A stretch of DNA of 19,957 nt, taken from an uncultured Faecalibacterium sp. (GTDB lineage Bacteria > Bacillota > Clostridia > Oscillospirales > Ruminococcaceae). The notes under the pieces are model-generated. The model was not told the DNA's origin and made no database searches. It worked only from the letters and a program-made list of their open reading frames with translations. The stretch lies in the NCBI GenBank assembly GCA_934547065.1, contig CAKTEF010000025.1, positions 1 to 19,957 on the forward strand, written 5' to 3'. Of this stretch, positions 7,057 to 16,528 are shown piece by piece. The position numbers and the translations under genes were made by a program. Within the stretch, counting starts at the first letter, position 1; every line of letters starts with the position of its first letter.

Positions 7057-8976
7057 TTATAATCCATGGACCTGCAGCCAGTTTTCCACAACGGCGGAGA
7101 ACATCTCCGGGTATTTGGCATCCTCGGCGGCAAATTCAGCCAGGTAGGTCTCTACTTCCTGGCGGGTGGGGGCAGTGGTGCGCTCCCAGATGGTAAAGGT
7201 GGTGCCGTTGCCCATGTCAAAGGTAGCGACCAGCTGGTGGGTGGAATCCCGCAGCTCCAGGAACTTGGCGTTCAGGCGGTGGCCCAGCTCGGTGTCCGGT
7301 GCCAGCGAGAGGGGGAACGGGTCCGCGGTGATGACATACTTTGCGTCAAAGAAGCCGGTGGGGAACGAGTGGGTGCCCGGCACCGAGAAGCTGTCCGGCA
7401 GTTTGCCGTCCAGCGGGCGCTGGGGCAGCATGCAGTTGCGCAGGTGGCCGGGGTTGTACAGCATATCGTCCGGGATCAGGTAGGCGGTCTCGCCGTCGGC
7501 CAGGTGCTCGGTCAGCCACTGGACCATGGCCTGGATCTGAGGCTTGTCCTTGCGGTCGTAGGTCAGAACATCCAGCCGCTGGTACTCCGCCAGGTTGGCC
7601 GGGTGGACCAGCCCGATCAGCGCCTCCGGCAGGGCCATGACCGTCAGCGGCGAGCAGCGCACCGAGATGGCGAACACCAGCGTGAACGCCCAGTAGCCCA
7701 GCTTGAGGGCCTTCCGCTTTTCGATGTTCTCAGCCAGGGCGGCAGCGCCCGCCAGGAACAGCAGAACATAGGCGGGCAGGTACAGCAGCATCTGGTGGGA
7801 GCCGGAGTTCTGCACGCGGGTGAACAGCACGATGCTGACCAGCAGCTCACACCCGGCCAGGGCGGGCAGGCTGAACGTTTTGCGCCGGAAACAGAGCCAC
7901 AGTCCCAGCACGATGAGGAGAAAGTTCAGCCCGCCGGTGCGCATGGTGTGGTAGTAAAGCTCTACGGCCATGCCGCCCACATTGTAATAAGAATAGCGGT
8001 CCGAGTAATCAAAGGCCAGGATCTTGCTGACCATGGGCCAGAGCAGGGCCACCATGGCCGCCATGGCGCACAGGCCGAACAGGATCAGATTGCGCACCCG
8101 GCGCAGGGCCAGCTGCTTCTCACCGCGGCGGGCCAGCTTGCCGCTGCTGACAACGATCAGCAGCGCGTAGGAGAAATAGTAGCCCACCACAAAATATAAG
8201 TACCACCGGCGGCTCAGGATCACGGCTGCCGTGGCCAGGAAGATCAGCGCAAAGCGGCCCGGTTCCAGCGTTTCAAAGCGGTAATCCAACGTCAGCAGCA
8301 GGATGGCAAAGGCGAAGATCAGGCCGAACCAGTCCGGCTGGGCCAGCATGGCGCTCATCCGCAGGAACGGATACGTCAGCACCCAGGTAAAGCCGATCAG
8401 AAAGTACCAGAACTTGTTTTTGACCCGGAGCATCTGCCCCACTTTCACGGTCAGGCCCGCCAGCAGGTACATCAGGGTGGGCAGCACGCAGAACACCTGG
8501 CTGAACGAGTAGCTGTCGCCGGTCTTGGCGGTCAGACAGTAGGGAAACTCGGTGAACAGGGTGATGAAGTTGGTGTAGTCATCGGCAAAGGAGCCGAAAA
8601 TGTACCGGAACCCGGCGGCAGGTCCCAGCGCAAAGGCGGCCTCGGCGTGGTACTGCTTGTCAATGTAGTTCACATAGTCCCAGGTGTAAATGAACTGCCG
8701 CCGCCCCAGAGCCCAGAAAAAGTAGAGCAGCATCCCGGCCCAGCAGGCGATCAGAACGGCGCGGTGGAAAAAATCCAGTTCCACGCCGGACACCCGCAGC
8801 ACCCACAGGGCTCCGTAGAACAGCGTGCAGCTGCACCACAGGCTGACCAGCGGGAAAAAGGCGGCCCCGGTGGGGAACAGCAGGCCGATCAGGGCAATGG
8901 CAGCCGCCCCGATGCCCAGTGCAGCCCCGCCTTTGGCCCAAGGCGAAAGCGTTGGTTTGTTTTTTGTGATTGGCAT
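7057..8976 (-). CDS. Polytopic membrane protein, GT-C-like glycosyltransferase fold suspected
   Basis: 639 residues. The start at 8976 is chosen because GGAGAGGAAG lies just upstream; longer in-frame versions would read through the promoter. About 12 membrane segments fall between residues 16 and 440, with a soluble C-terminal domain of about 200 residues. The first long outside loop holds FIYTWDYVNYID with Asp100, positioned like the catalytic acidic residue of GT-C enzymes that use polyprenyl-phosphate sugars (GT39/GT83-like). The helix pattern and the conserved-looking SRRWYLYF and NSGSHQMLLYLPAY stretches fit this, but similarity is not strong enough for a firm enzyme call. It is the first gene of a minus-strand operon with a trigger-factor-like and an Fe-S protein, driven by the promoter at 9017-9045. 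Confidence 0.75.
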   Translation of the reverse strand: MPITKNKPTLSPWAKGGAALGIGAAAIALIGLLFPTGAAFFPLVSLWCSCTLFYGALWVLRVSGVELDFFHRAVLIACWAGMLLYFFWALGRRQFIYTWDYVNYIDKQYHAEAAFALGPAAGFRYIFGSFADDYTNFITLFTEFPYCLTAKTGDSYSFSQVFCVLPTLMYLLAGLTVKVGQMLRVKNKFWYFLIGFTWVLTYPFLRMSAMLAQPDWFGLIFAFAILLLTLDYRFETLEPGRFALIFLATAAVILSRRWYLYFVVGYYFSYALLIVVSSGKLARRGEKQLALRRVRNLILFGLCAMAAMVALLWPMVSKILAFDYSDRYSYYNVGGMAVELYYHTMRTGGLNFLLIVLGLWLCFRRKTFSLPALAGCELLVSIVLFTRVQNSGSHQMLLYLPAYVLLFLAGAAALAENIEKRKALKLGYWAFTLVFAISVRCSPLTVMALPEALIGLVHPANLAEYQRLDVLTYDRKDKPQIQAMVQWLTEHLADGETAYLIPDDMLYNPGHLRNCMLPQRPLDGKLPDSFSVPGTHSFPTGFFDAKYVITADPFPLSLAPDTELGHRLNAKFLELRDSTHQLVATFDMGNGTTFTIWERTTAPTRQEVETYLAEFAAEDAKYPEMFSAVVENWLQVHGL

Positions 8977-9016
8977 AAGAACTTCCTCTCCAAAAGATCC
9001 TGATATTTCACGATAC

Positions 9017-9045
9017 AGTATAACGATTCTGTGCGCCGGTGACAA
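9017..9045 (-). promoter_or_regulatory. Sigma-A promoter of the membrane protein operon
   Basis: On the minus strand TTGTCA (9045-9040), a 17-base spacer and TATACT (9022-9017) form a good promoter. It lies about 40 bases upstream of the start at 8976, between it and the glgB terminator. Confidence 0.83.
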
Positions 9046-9066
9046 GGGCAGGACCCCGCAGAATGC

Positions 9067-9103
9067 AAAATATCCCGCTGCTTTTTCGGCAGGCGGGATA
9101 TTT
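9067..9103 (-). terminator. Hairpin terminator after glgB
   Basis: On the minus strand AAATATCCCGCCTGC pairs with GCAGCGGGATATTT, 14 bp with one bulged C and a CGAAAAA loop. It lies about 10 bases past the glgB stop and ends in four Ts. The U-tract is short but the stem is strong. Confidence 0.75.
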
Positions 9104-9114
9104 GAAAAAGAATA

Positions 9115-11178
<2,064 letters not shown>

Positions 11179-11223
11179 CTATGTAGAAAAAATATCAAGG
11201 TTTCACACAATCGACGGAGTTTG

Positions 11224-11232
11224 TGTTATACT
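11224..11232 (+). promoter_or_regulatory. Extended -10 of the GH13 gene promoter
   Basis: TGTTATACT is an extended -10 box about 55 bases before the start at 11288. The -35 region at 17 bases (CACACA) is poor, which is common with TGn boxes. I see no equally clear promoter for glgB in the remaining 11059-11220 stretch. Confidence 0.65.
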
Positions 11233-11287
11233 AAGCCTGCCGCCATCCGGGGCGGACAAGGAAATCTGTATCGGGGAGAGAGTAATT

Positions 11288-12643
11288 ATGGCATGGTATG
11301 AAAATGCAGTGTTTTATCACATCTATCCGCTGGGGCTGTGCGGCTGTGTCCACGAAAACGACGGCCGGCCCACCCCCGGAGCCTTTGAAAAGCTGAATGC
11401 ATGGGCCGAGCATGCCGCCGCGCTGGGCTGCACGGCCATTTATATCGGTCCGCTGTTTGAAAGCGGCTCCCACGGCTATGATACCATCGACTACCGCCGG
11501 GTGGACCGCCGCCTGGGCACCAACGAGGAGTTCCGGGCGTTTGTGGCCAACTGCCACGCGCGGGGTCAGAAAGTGATCGTGGACGGCGTGTTCAACCATG
11601 TGGGGCGCGATTTCTTTGCGTTCCAGGATCTGAAAGCCAACCGCGAGAACGCCCGCTACAAGGACTGGTTCTGCGATGTGAATTTCTGGGGCAACAACGA
11701 GTACAACGACGGTTTTTCCTACGGCAACTGGGGCGGCTTCAACCTGCTGGTCAAGCTGAACCAGCGCAACCCGGAAGTGCAGAACTATCACTTTGACACG
11801 GTCCGCTTCTGGGTGAACGAGTTTGACATCGACGGCATCCGGCTGGATGCGGCCGATGTCCTGGATTTTGATTTTATGCGCGGTCTGCGCCGCCTGGCCA
11901 ACGAGATCAAGCCGGAGTTCTGGCTGATGGGCGAGGTGATCCACGGTGATTACAGCCGCTGGGCCAACCCCGAAATGCTCCACTCCGTAACGAACTACGA
12001 GCTGCACAAGGGCCTGTGGAGCGGCCACAACGACCACAACTATTTCGAGATCGCCCACACCATGCGGCGGCTGCAGGGCCTGTGCCACGACACCCGCCTG
12101 TATACGTTCTCGGACAACCACGATGTGGAGCGCCTGCCCAACAAGCTGCGCAATCAGGCGCACATCCGGCATGTTGCCATTCTAGTATATACGCTTTGGG
12201 GCATTCCGTCCATCTATTATGGCTCGGAATTTGGCATCGAGGGCAAAAAAGAGTGGGGCAGCGACTGGCCGCTGCGCCCCTGCCTGGAGCTGGACGATTT
12301 CAAGGATGACCGGACCACAAACCCCGTCACCAGCCTGTATGCGGCCCTGGGCCGGCTGAAAGCCGAGTGCCCGGAGCTGAGCTGGGGCGAGGTGAAAGAG
12401 CTGCACCTGACCACCCAGAGCTACGCCTTTGCCCGTGTGCTGGACGGCCATGCTCTGGTGGCGGTGTTCAACAACGGCGATACCCCCGCCCAGATGGAGT
12501 TTCAGCTGCCGGTGGAAGCTTCGGGGGCCGCCGACCTGCTGGCGGACTGCGTGGGCAGTGAGCCGGTACAGGTCAGCGTAGAGTGGGGCCGGATGAAAGT
12601 GCAGCTGCCCTCCAACTACGCCACGGTCCTCCGCCTGGATTGA
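11288..12643 (+). CDS. GH13 alpha-amylase family glycosidase, intracellular
   Basis: 451 residues with no signal peptide, so cytoplasmic. The four GH13 regions are intact: I DGVFNHVG (99-106), II DGIRLDA with nucleophile Asp187, III GEVIHG with acid/base Glu216, IV FSDNHD with stabiliser Asp279. The barrel starts at once (AVFYHIYPLG) without the N-terminal domain of neopullulanases and ends in a short beta domain, so it is a compact enzyme acting on maltodextrins or glycogen breakdown products. A GGGGAGAG site lies about 7 bases before ATG. The partner glgB is divergent. Exact specificity (maltogenic amylase, glucosidase, cyclomaltodextrinase) cannot be decided by eye. Confidence 0.93.
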   Translation: MAWYENAVFYHIYPLGLCGCVHENDGRPTPGAFEKLNAWAEHAAALGCTAIYIGPLFESGSHGYDTIDYRRVDRRLGTNEEFRAFVANCHARGQKVIVDGVFNHVGRDFFAFQDLKANRENARYKDWFCDVNFWGNNEYNDGFSYGNWGGFNLLVKLNQRNPEVQNYHFDTVRFWVNEFDIDGIRLDAADVLDFDFMRGLRRLANEIKPEFWLMGEVIHGDYSRWANPEMLHSVTNYELHKGLWSGHNDHNYFEIAHTMRRLQGLCHDTRLYTFSDNHDVERLPNKLRNQAHIRHVAILVYTLWGIPSIYYGSEFGIEGKKEWGSDWPLRPCLELDDFKDDRTTNPVTSLYAALGRLKAECPELSWGEVKELHLTTQSYAFARVLDGHALVAVFNNGDTPAQMEFQLPVEASGAADLLADCVGSEPVQVSVEWGRMKVQLPSNYATVLRLD

Positions 12644-12668
12644 CAGGACAGCTGTCTTGCACTATTAT
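12640..12668 (+). promoter_or_regulatory. Sigma-A promoter of niaR, -35 overlapping the GH13 stop codon
   Basis: TTGACA (12640-12645), a 17-base spacer and TATTAT (12663-12668) match the consensus closely. The -35 box contains the TGA stop (12641-12643) of the upstream gene. Confidence 0.88.
12647..12656. promoter_or_regulatory. niaR: Palindrome between -35 and -10, likely NiaR operator
   Basis: GACAGCTGTC is a perfect 10-bp palindrome lying wholly inside the promoter spacer. NiaR-type repressors are known to bind short ACA/TGT palindromes; I recall this only in outline. The location next to a niaR-like gene supports autoregulation. Confidence 0.65.
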
Positions 12669-12710
12669 AAAGAGAGCAGGCAGCAAAGCAGCCTGAGAGG
12701 GTGAGGGAAA

Positions 12711-13244
12711 ATGCCAATGAACGCCGCACAGCGCAGGGAAAAAATTCTGGAACAGCTCCATGGGGCAGCCGGGCCGATCAGCGCCAGTACGCTGGCGGCG
12801 CAGCTGGGGGTCTCGCGCCAGATCGTGGTGGGGGATGTGGCCCTGCTGCGGGCAGGCGGGGCCCAGATCGAAGCCACCCCGCGCGGGTATCAGTTCCACC
12901 CGGCCCCCGGCGGCTACACCGGCATCCTGGCCTGTGCCCACAAGACCTCGGAGCAGATGCGCACCGAGCTGTACACCGTGGTGGACCAGGGCGGCATCGT
13001 GGTGGATGTGGCCGTGGAGAACCCGCTGTATGGGGAACTGAAAGGCAACCTGAACCTTGCCAGCCGGTACGATGTGCAGAACTTTATGGAGCAGGCAGCC
13101 AGCACCCCGGAGGGTCTGCTGAGCCGGATGACCGGCGGCGTGCATCTGCACACGCTGCGCTGCCCGGATGAGGAAACGTTCCGCCGGATCGAAGCCGCTC
13201 TGCGGCAGGCGGGGATCCTGTATGATCCAGTCGGCCGCGATTAA
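12711..13244 (+). CDS. niaR: NiaR-type transcriptional repressor (HTH_11 plus 3H domain), niacin-responsive
   Basis: 177 residues. The N-terminal winged helix spans about 5-60 (RREKILEQLHGAAGPISAST, LAAQLGVSRQIVVGDVALLR). The 3H domain spans about 72-172 with its three histidines visible: His77 in AHKTSEQMRTEL, and His145 and His147 in TGGVHLHTL. NiaR represses NAD precursor uptake or synthesis genes when nicotinic acid is bound; the histidines hold a metal that takes part in ligand binding. ATG 12711 has GGTGAGGG very close and GAGAGG further up; ATG 12717 is an alternative two codons in. No niacin transporter or nad gene is adjacent, so targets lie elsewhere. Confidence 0.92.
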   Translation: MPMNAAQRREKILEQLHGAAGPISASTLAAQLGVSRQIVVGDVALLRAGGAQIEATPRGYQFHPAPGGYTGILACAHKTSEQMRTELYTVVDQGGIVVDVAVENPLYGELKGNLNLASRYDVQNFMEQAASTPEGLLSRMTGGVHLHTLRCPDEETFRRIEAALRQAGILYDPVGRD

Positions 13245-13261
13245 ATTATGACAGGACCGAT

Positions 13262-13392
13262 GGAAGCAGGTGCTGAATCCCGCCCTCTCAGTCATCTGCG
13301 CCAGCACCGGGTTGCGGCACCCAGCATCCGCTTCGTGCCTTGGGCGGCTCAAGGGAAGCGGGTGCTGAATCCCGCCCTCTCAGTCACCTGCG
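13262..13392 (+). repeat. Two 39-base direct repeats, 92 bases apart
   Basis: 13262-13300 and 13354-13392 agree at 37 of 39 positions (both include GTGCTGAATCCCGCCCTCTC). Between them a hairpin, CCGCTTC-GTG-CCTTG / CAAGG-GAAGCGG, occupies 13328-13361. This looks like a duplicated left end of the palindromic element that follows. Confidence 0.85.
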
Positions 13393-13598
13393 GTGACAGC
13401 TCTCCCAAAGGGAGAGCCTATTGCGGCTCACGGTCAGCTGCTGCTGCCGCAAGGCTTTCACCTCATCAGTCTGCTGCGCAGACAGCTTCCCCTCAAGGGG
13501 AAGCCAATGGCGGCTCACGGCCAGCTGCTGCTGAGCCTAGGATATGCGTTGGCTCTCCCTTTGGGAGAGCTGGCGAGCGGAGCGAGACTGAGAGGGCG
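13373..13598. repeat. 226-bp palindromic repeat element with 13-bp terminal inverted repeats
   Basis: CGCCCTCTCAGTC (13373-13385) is inverted exactly at 13586-13598. Inside are hairpins at 13399-13417 (GCTCTCCC-AAA-GGGAGAGC), its mirror at 13552-13570, GTCTGC-TGC-GCAGAC (13469-13483) and GCTTCCCCT-CA-AGGGGAAGC (13485-13504), plus a 24-base direct repeat GCGGCTCACGG(T/C)CAGCTG.. at 13423 and 13510. There is no coding signal. It has the look of a non-autonomous mobile repeat (MITE- or REP-like). It fills most of the 454-base gap between niaR and the TetR gene. Confidence 0.8.
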
Positions 13599-13658
13599 CG
13601 TTCCTTATATTATTGTAAGAAACCTCCCCGGAACTGTCTATCCCCGAAAAGCAAAAAC

Positions 13659-13674
13659 CGTTGGATATCCAACG
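13659..13674. promoter_or_regulatory. Perfect 16-bp palindrome, likely TetR operator
   Basis: CGTTGGATATCCAACG is a perfect palindrome ending 24 bases before the TTG start of the TetR-family gene. Size and position fit an autoregulatory TetR operator. No clear promoter boxes surround it; a weak TTGTAA at 13613-13618 may serve as -35. Confidence 0.7.
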
Positions 13675-13698
13675 AAATAGGAAAAGTGGTGGATTATT

Positions 13699-14241
13699 TT
13701 GGACATCCGCATTGAAAAAACGGACCGCGCGATCGAAAAAGCCTTTATGGAGCTGCGCGCGCGCTGCCCGCTGGAAAAGATCCGGATCAAGGAACTTTGT
13801 GTACTGGCCTGCGTGAACAAATCAACATTCTATGCCCACTATGCGGATATCTATGAGCTGTCCAGCCGATTGGAGGACAAGCTCATCGACACCATCCTGG
13901 CCAGCGTGCCCAACGTGGAGCTGGAAGCTTCCCATACCGAGCAGCTGACCCGCGATCTGTTCCGCGCCTTTGTGCAGAACCGCGAAGCCGTGAACATCCT
14001 CTTTTCGGGTGCGCGGCAGGGCATCTTTGCAAACCGGATCGAAAAGGGGCTGCAGCGGCAGCTGAACGCAAAGGATCCGACCTTTGCCGCAGACCCGGAC
14101 CGGGGCATCCTGCTGTCGTTCTGCGTGCAGGGGTGCTTTTACGCCTTTGCCAACAACAGCAGCAAGATGGACGAAAACCATCTTGTCGATCTCCTGGCGG
14201 CCATTGCCAAGGCCGCACAGGGACGGAAGCATCAGGAATAA
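13699..14241 (+). CDS. TetR/AcrR family transcriptional regulator
   Basis: 180 residues. The N-terminal helix-turn-helix is clear (RAIEKAFMELRARCPLEKIR, then IKELCVLACVNKSTFYAHYA), as in TetR_N domains. The C-terminal ligand domain is about 120 helical residues and cannot be assigned to a ligand. The start is TTG: the frame closes with TAG at 13678-13680 and there is no ATG or GTG between, while GGTGG lies 6 bases upstream. The gene is alone, followed by a hairpin terminator and a convergent argS, so the genes it controls are not beside it, apart from itself through the palindrome at 13659-13674. The preceding repeat island may mean its former neighbours were displaced. Confidence 0.88.
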   Translation: MDIRIEKTDRAIEKAFMELRARCPLEKIRIKELCVLACVNKSTFYAHYADIYELSSRLEDKLIDTILASVPNVELEASHTEQLTRDLFRAFVQNREAVNILFSGARQGIFANRIEKGLQRQLNAKDPTFAADPDRGILLSFCVQGCFYAFANNSSKMDENHLVDLLAAIAKAAQGRKHQE

Positions 14242-14246
14242 CAGAG

Positions 14247-14281
14247 AGCAAAGCCCCCGCCGATCCGGCGGGGGCTTTGCT
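14247..14281. terminator. Hairpin terminator shared by the TetR gene and argS
   Basis: AGCAAAGCCCCCGCCG, loop ATC, CGGCGGGGGCTTTGCT: a perfect 16-bp stem between convergent stops (14241 and 14298). U-tracts are short on both strands, so efficiency relies on stem strength. Confidence 0.85.
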
Positions 14282-14297
14282 GATCGCTTTTGAAAAA

Positions 14298-16112
14298 TTA
14301 CATCTTCTCCGGAACGGTGATCTTGAACATGGTCAGCACATTGAAGATGGCGTTCTTCACGCCGATGCACAGGGCCAGGCGGGCCTGCTGCACGGCGGGG
14401 GCGGCACCCTGGATGCGGCAGCTGCCGTAGAAGCGGTGGAACGCGCTGGCCAGATCGATGACAAAGCGGTTGATCCGGCTGGGATCGTACTTCTCGGCGG
14501 CCATGACGATCTCCTGCGGGAACGCAGCCAGCATCCGGATCAGGTCCATCTCGCTGGGCTCGGTCAGCAGGGTGGCATCCACCTGTTCGGCACCGGCAAA
14601 GGCAACGCCCTCGCTCTCCATCTTTTTCAGGATGGAGCAGATGCGGGCATGGGCGTACTGGACATAGTACACGGGGTTGTCGTTGTCGGTCTTGACGGCC
14701 TGATCCAGGTCAAAGTCGATGCCGCTGCCGGCGTCATGCATATTGAACAGGAAGCGGGCGCTGTCGATGGGCACCTCCTCCAGCAGGTCGGTCAGGGTGA
14801 TGGCGTTGCCGGTCCGCTTGGACATGCGCACGGGCTGGCCGTCCCGCATCAGGTTGACCATCTGCATCAGCACAACATCCAGATCCTCGCCGTGCAGGCC
14901 GATGGCGTCCATGGCGCCCTTCATGCGTGCCACATGGCCGTGGTGGTCTGCGCCCCACACGTCGATGGCCTTGGCAAAGCCGCGGGTGGCCAGCTTGTTG
15001 TAGTGGTAGGCGATATCGGCGGCAAAGTAGGTGGGGATGCCGTTGGCACGCACCAGCACTTCGTCCTTGGCCTCCTCCTCGGAGCCGTCGTCGGTCTTTT
15101 TCTTGTTCACGGTGCCGTATTTGGCGGCGTACTGGGCGCTGCGGTACAGAATGGCACCATCCTCGGCCTTGTAGCAGGCACCCAGCTCCAGCAGCTTGTC
15201 CACCACAGCCATCACGGCACCGGACTCGTGCAGGGTGCTCTCGTGGAACCACACGTCGTAGTCGATGCGGTATTTGCCCAGGTCGCGCTTCAGGGCGGCA
15301 ATGTTCTTGGGCAGGGCATAGGCCACCAGTGCGTCCTTCAGGGCGGCAAAGGCCTCACTCTCGAACAGAGATTCCTCGCTCAGCCCGGAGCAGGCAGCAA
15401 CGTACTGGTCGCCGTTGATGTCGGCGAACTCACCGGCCAGCACCTTGATGTCGCCGCCCTGGTAGCACTCGGCGGGCAGGGGATAGGCCTCCTCGCCGCA
15501 GAACTGCTGCAGGTAGCGCACAGCCAGGCTCTTGCCGAACTTCTGGATCTGGTTGCCTGCGTCGTTGATGTAGAACTCGCGGGTCACATCGTAACCGGCC
15601 CAGTCCAGCACGGCGGCCAGGCAGTCGCCCAGCGCGCCACCGCGGGCGTTGCCCATGTGCATGGGGCCGGTGGGGTTGGCAGAAACGAACTCCACGTTGT
15701 ATTTTGCGCCCTTGCCGTAGTCGGTGCGGCCATACGCCTTATTGGCGCAGGCACCCAGCACCACGCCGGCCCAGAAGCTGGGGGCCAGGAACAGGTTGAT
15801 GAAGCCGGGGCCGGCCACCTCCACCTTAGAGAACACGCTGCTTTCCAGGCTGGGCAGGTGCGCCAGGATGGCATCGGCGATCATCTTGGGGGCCTTGCGC
15901 CAGGTGCGGGCACCGGCCATGGCCAGGTTGGAAGCAATGTCGCCGTTCTTCACGTCGGCCGGGATCTCCACGATGAACGCGGGAACCTCGGCTTCGGGCA
16001 GAGTGCCATCGGCCATGGCGGCCTGTGCGGCAGCCGTCAGCAGGGCGCGGGCCTCGGCCAGCGCGGCGGCGCGGGGGTTGTAGTTCTGGTAGGTCTTTTC
16101 AAAGTCTGTCAT
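14298..16112 (-). CDS. argS: Arginyl-tRNA synthetase
   Basis: 604 residues, charging tRNA-Arg. The start at 16112 is chosen for GAAAGGGA upstream. The N-terminal Add-1 domain (about 1-120) is followed by the class I catalytic core with the HIGH-type motif in VSANPTGPMHMGNARGGALG and the KMSKS-type motif as RMSKRTGN. The anticodon-binding helical domain follows (DNPVYYVQYAHARI) and the end IFNVLTMFKITVPEKM is typical of ArgS. A short charged insert (NKKKTDDGSEEEAKDE) sits where the family has KDRVLVRSDG. Upstream on the same strand is a DUF1934 gene, a common Firmicute neighbour, but the two are separated by 416 bases of repeats. I see no clear promoter in 16113-16180. Confidence 0.97.
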   Translation of the reverse strand: MTDFEKTYQNYNPRAAALAEARALLTAAAQAAMADGTLPEAEVPAFIVEIPADVKNGDIASNLAMAGARTWRKAPKMIADAILAHLPSLESSVFSKVEVAGPGFINLFLAPSFWAGVVLGACANKAYGRTDYGKGAKYNVEFVSANPTGPMHMGNARGGALGDCLAAVLDWAGYDVTREFYINDAGNQIQKFGKSLAVRYLQQFCGEEAYPLPAECYQGGDIKVLAGEFADINGDQYVAACSGLSEESLFESEAFAALKDALVAYALPKNIAALKRDLGKYRIDYDVWFHESTLHESGAVMAVVDKLLELGACYKAEDGAILYRSAQYAAKYGTVNKKKTDDGSEEEAKDEVLVRANGIPTYFAADIAYHYNKLATRGFAKAIDVWGADHHGHVARMKGAMDAIGLHGEDLDVVLMQMVNLMRDGQPVRMSKRTGNAITLTDLLEEVPIDSARFLFNMHDAGSGIDFDLDQAVKTDNDNPVYYVQYAHARICSILKKMESEGVAFAGAEQVDATLLTEPSEMDLIRMLAAFPQEIVMAAEKYDPSRINRFVIDLASAFHRFYGSCRIQGAAPAVQQARLALCIGVKNAIFNVLTMFKITVPEKM

Positions 16113-16183
16113 TAAAATGTCCCTTTCGTTCGGATTGTAAATCACTGCCTGGATGGTTTTCGGTCAGGTTTTGTCTTTGTACG

Positions 16184-16235
16184 ACCTCTCAGACGCGGGC
16201 TTCGCCGCGCCAGCTCCCCTAGTAGGGGAGCCCTT
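16184..16235. repeat. Palindromic repeat module 1 of the argS-DUF1934 gap
   Basis: CCTCTCAGACGCGGGCTTCG opens a module with hairpins CGCGG/CCGCG (around 16194-16209) and GCTCCCCT-AGT-AGGGGAGC (16213-16231). The composition matches the CCCTCTCAG-type ends seen at 13281 and 13373. Confidence 0.7.
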
Positions 16236-16304
16236 GGCAGGCCGTTTTGTTCAAGCGTTAGCGCTTCGCTCCCATTTGCCCTGCTGATGCGAGACTCCTT
16301 AAAA

Positions 16305-16348
16305 GGCTTCCCCATTGGGGAAGCTGTCTGCGCAGCAGACGGATGAGG
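16305..16348 (-). repeat. Palindromic repeat module 2, inverted copy of 13461-13505
   Basis: Read on the minus strand this 44-base block is nearly identical to 13461-13505: same CCTCATC lead, same GTCTGC-TGC-GCAGAC hairpin and same GCTTCCCC/GGGGAAGC hairpin. It differs by one base outside the loop and by the loop itself. Confidence 0.88.
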
Positions 16349-16420
16349 TAAATGCCTTGCGGCAAATGCTGGTTTTGGAGCCGTAGGCGATTTTAGCAGA
16401 AAAGAAATCTTATGCCAAGG

Positions 16421-16520
16421 CCTCTCCCTTTGAAAGACTCCCTCCGGCCGGAGGGAGATGTCGCGTAAGCGACAGAGGGAGGACAAGGTGGCGCGCCGTC
16501 AGGCGTGACGGAGAGGGCGA
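16421..16520. repeat. Palindromic repeat module 3
   Basis: Contains a perfect 20-bp palindrome (16438-16457, centre CCGGCCGG), a hairpin TGTCGC-GTAA-GCGACA (16459-16474) and CGTCA-GGCG-TGACG (16497-16510). It starts CCTCTCCC and ends GGAGAGGGCGA, so its ends are inverted. It stops 8 bases before the DUF1934 stop codon. Confidence 0.8.
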
Positions 16521-16528
16521 GTTAGCCC

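Noticed and set aside
13262..13598. CRISPR array
   Set aside because: The repeats are palindromic modules of different length and orientation, not evenly spaced identical repeats with unique spacers, and no cas gene is present.
13248..13715. Open frames across the repeat island between niaR and the TetR gene
   Set aside because: They run through hairpins and direct repeats, have no ribosome site and show no protein-like pattern.
14133..16115. Long open frame on the plus strand opposite argS
   Set aside because: Antisense of argS with its HIGH and KMSKS motifs; the Gly/Val/His-rich translation is an artefact.
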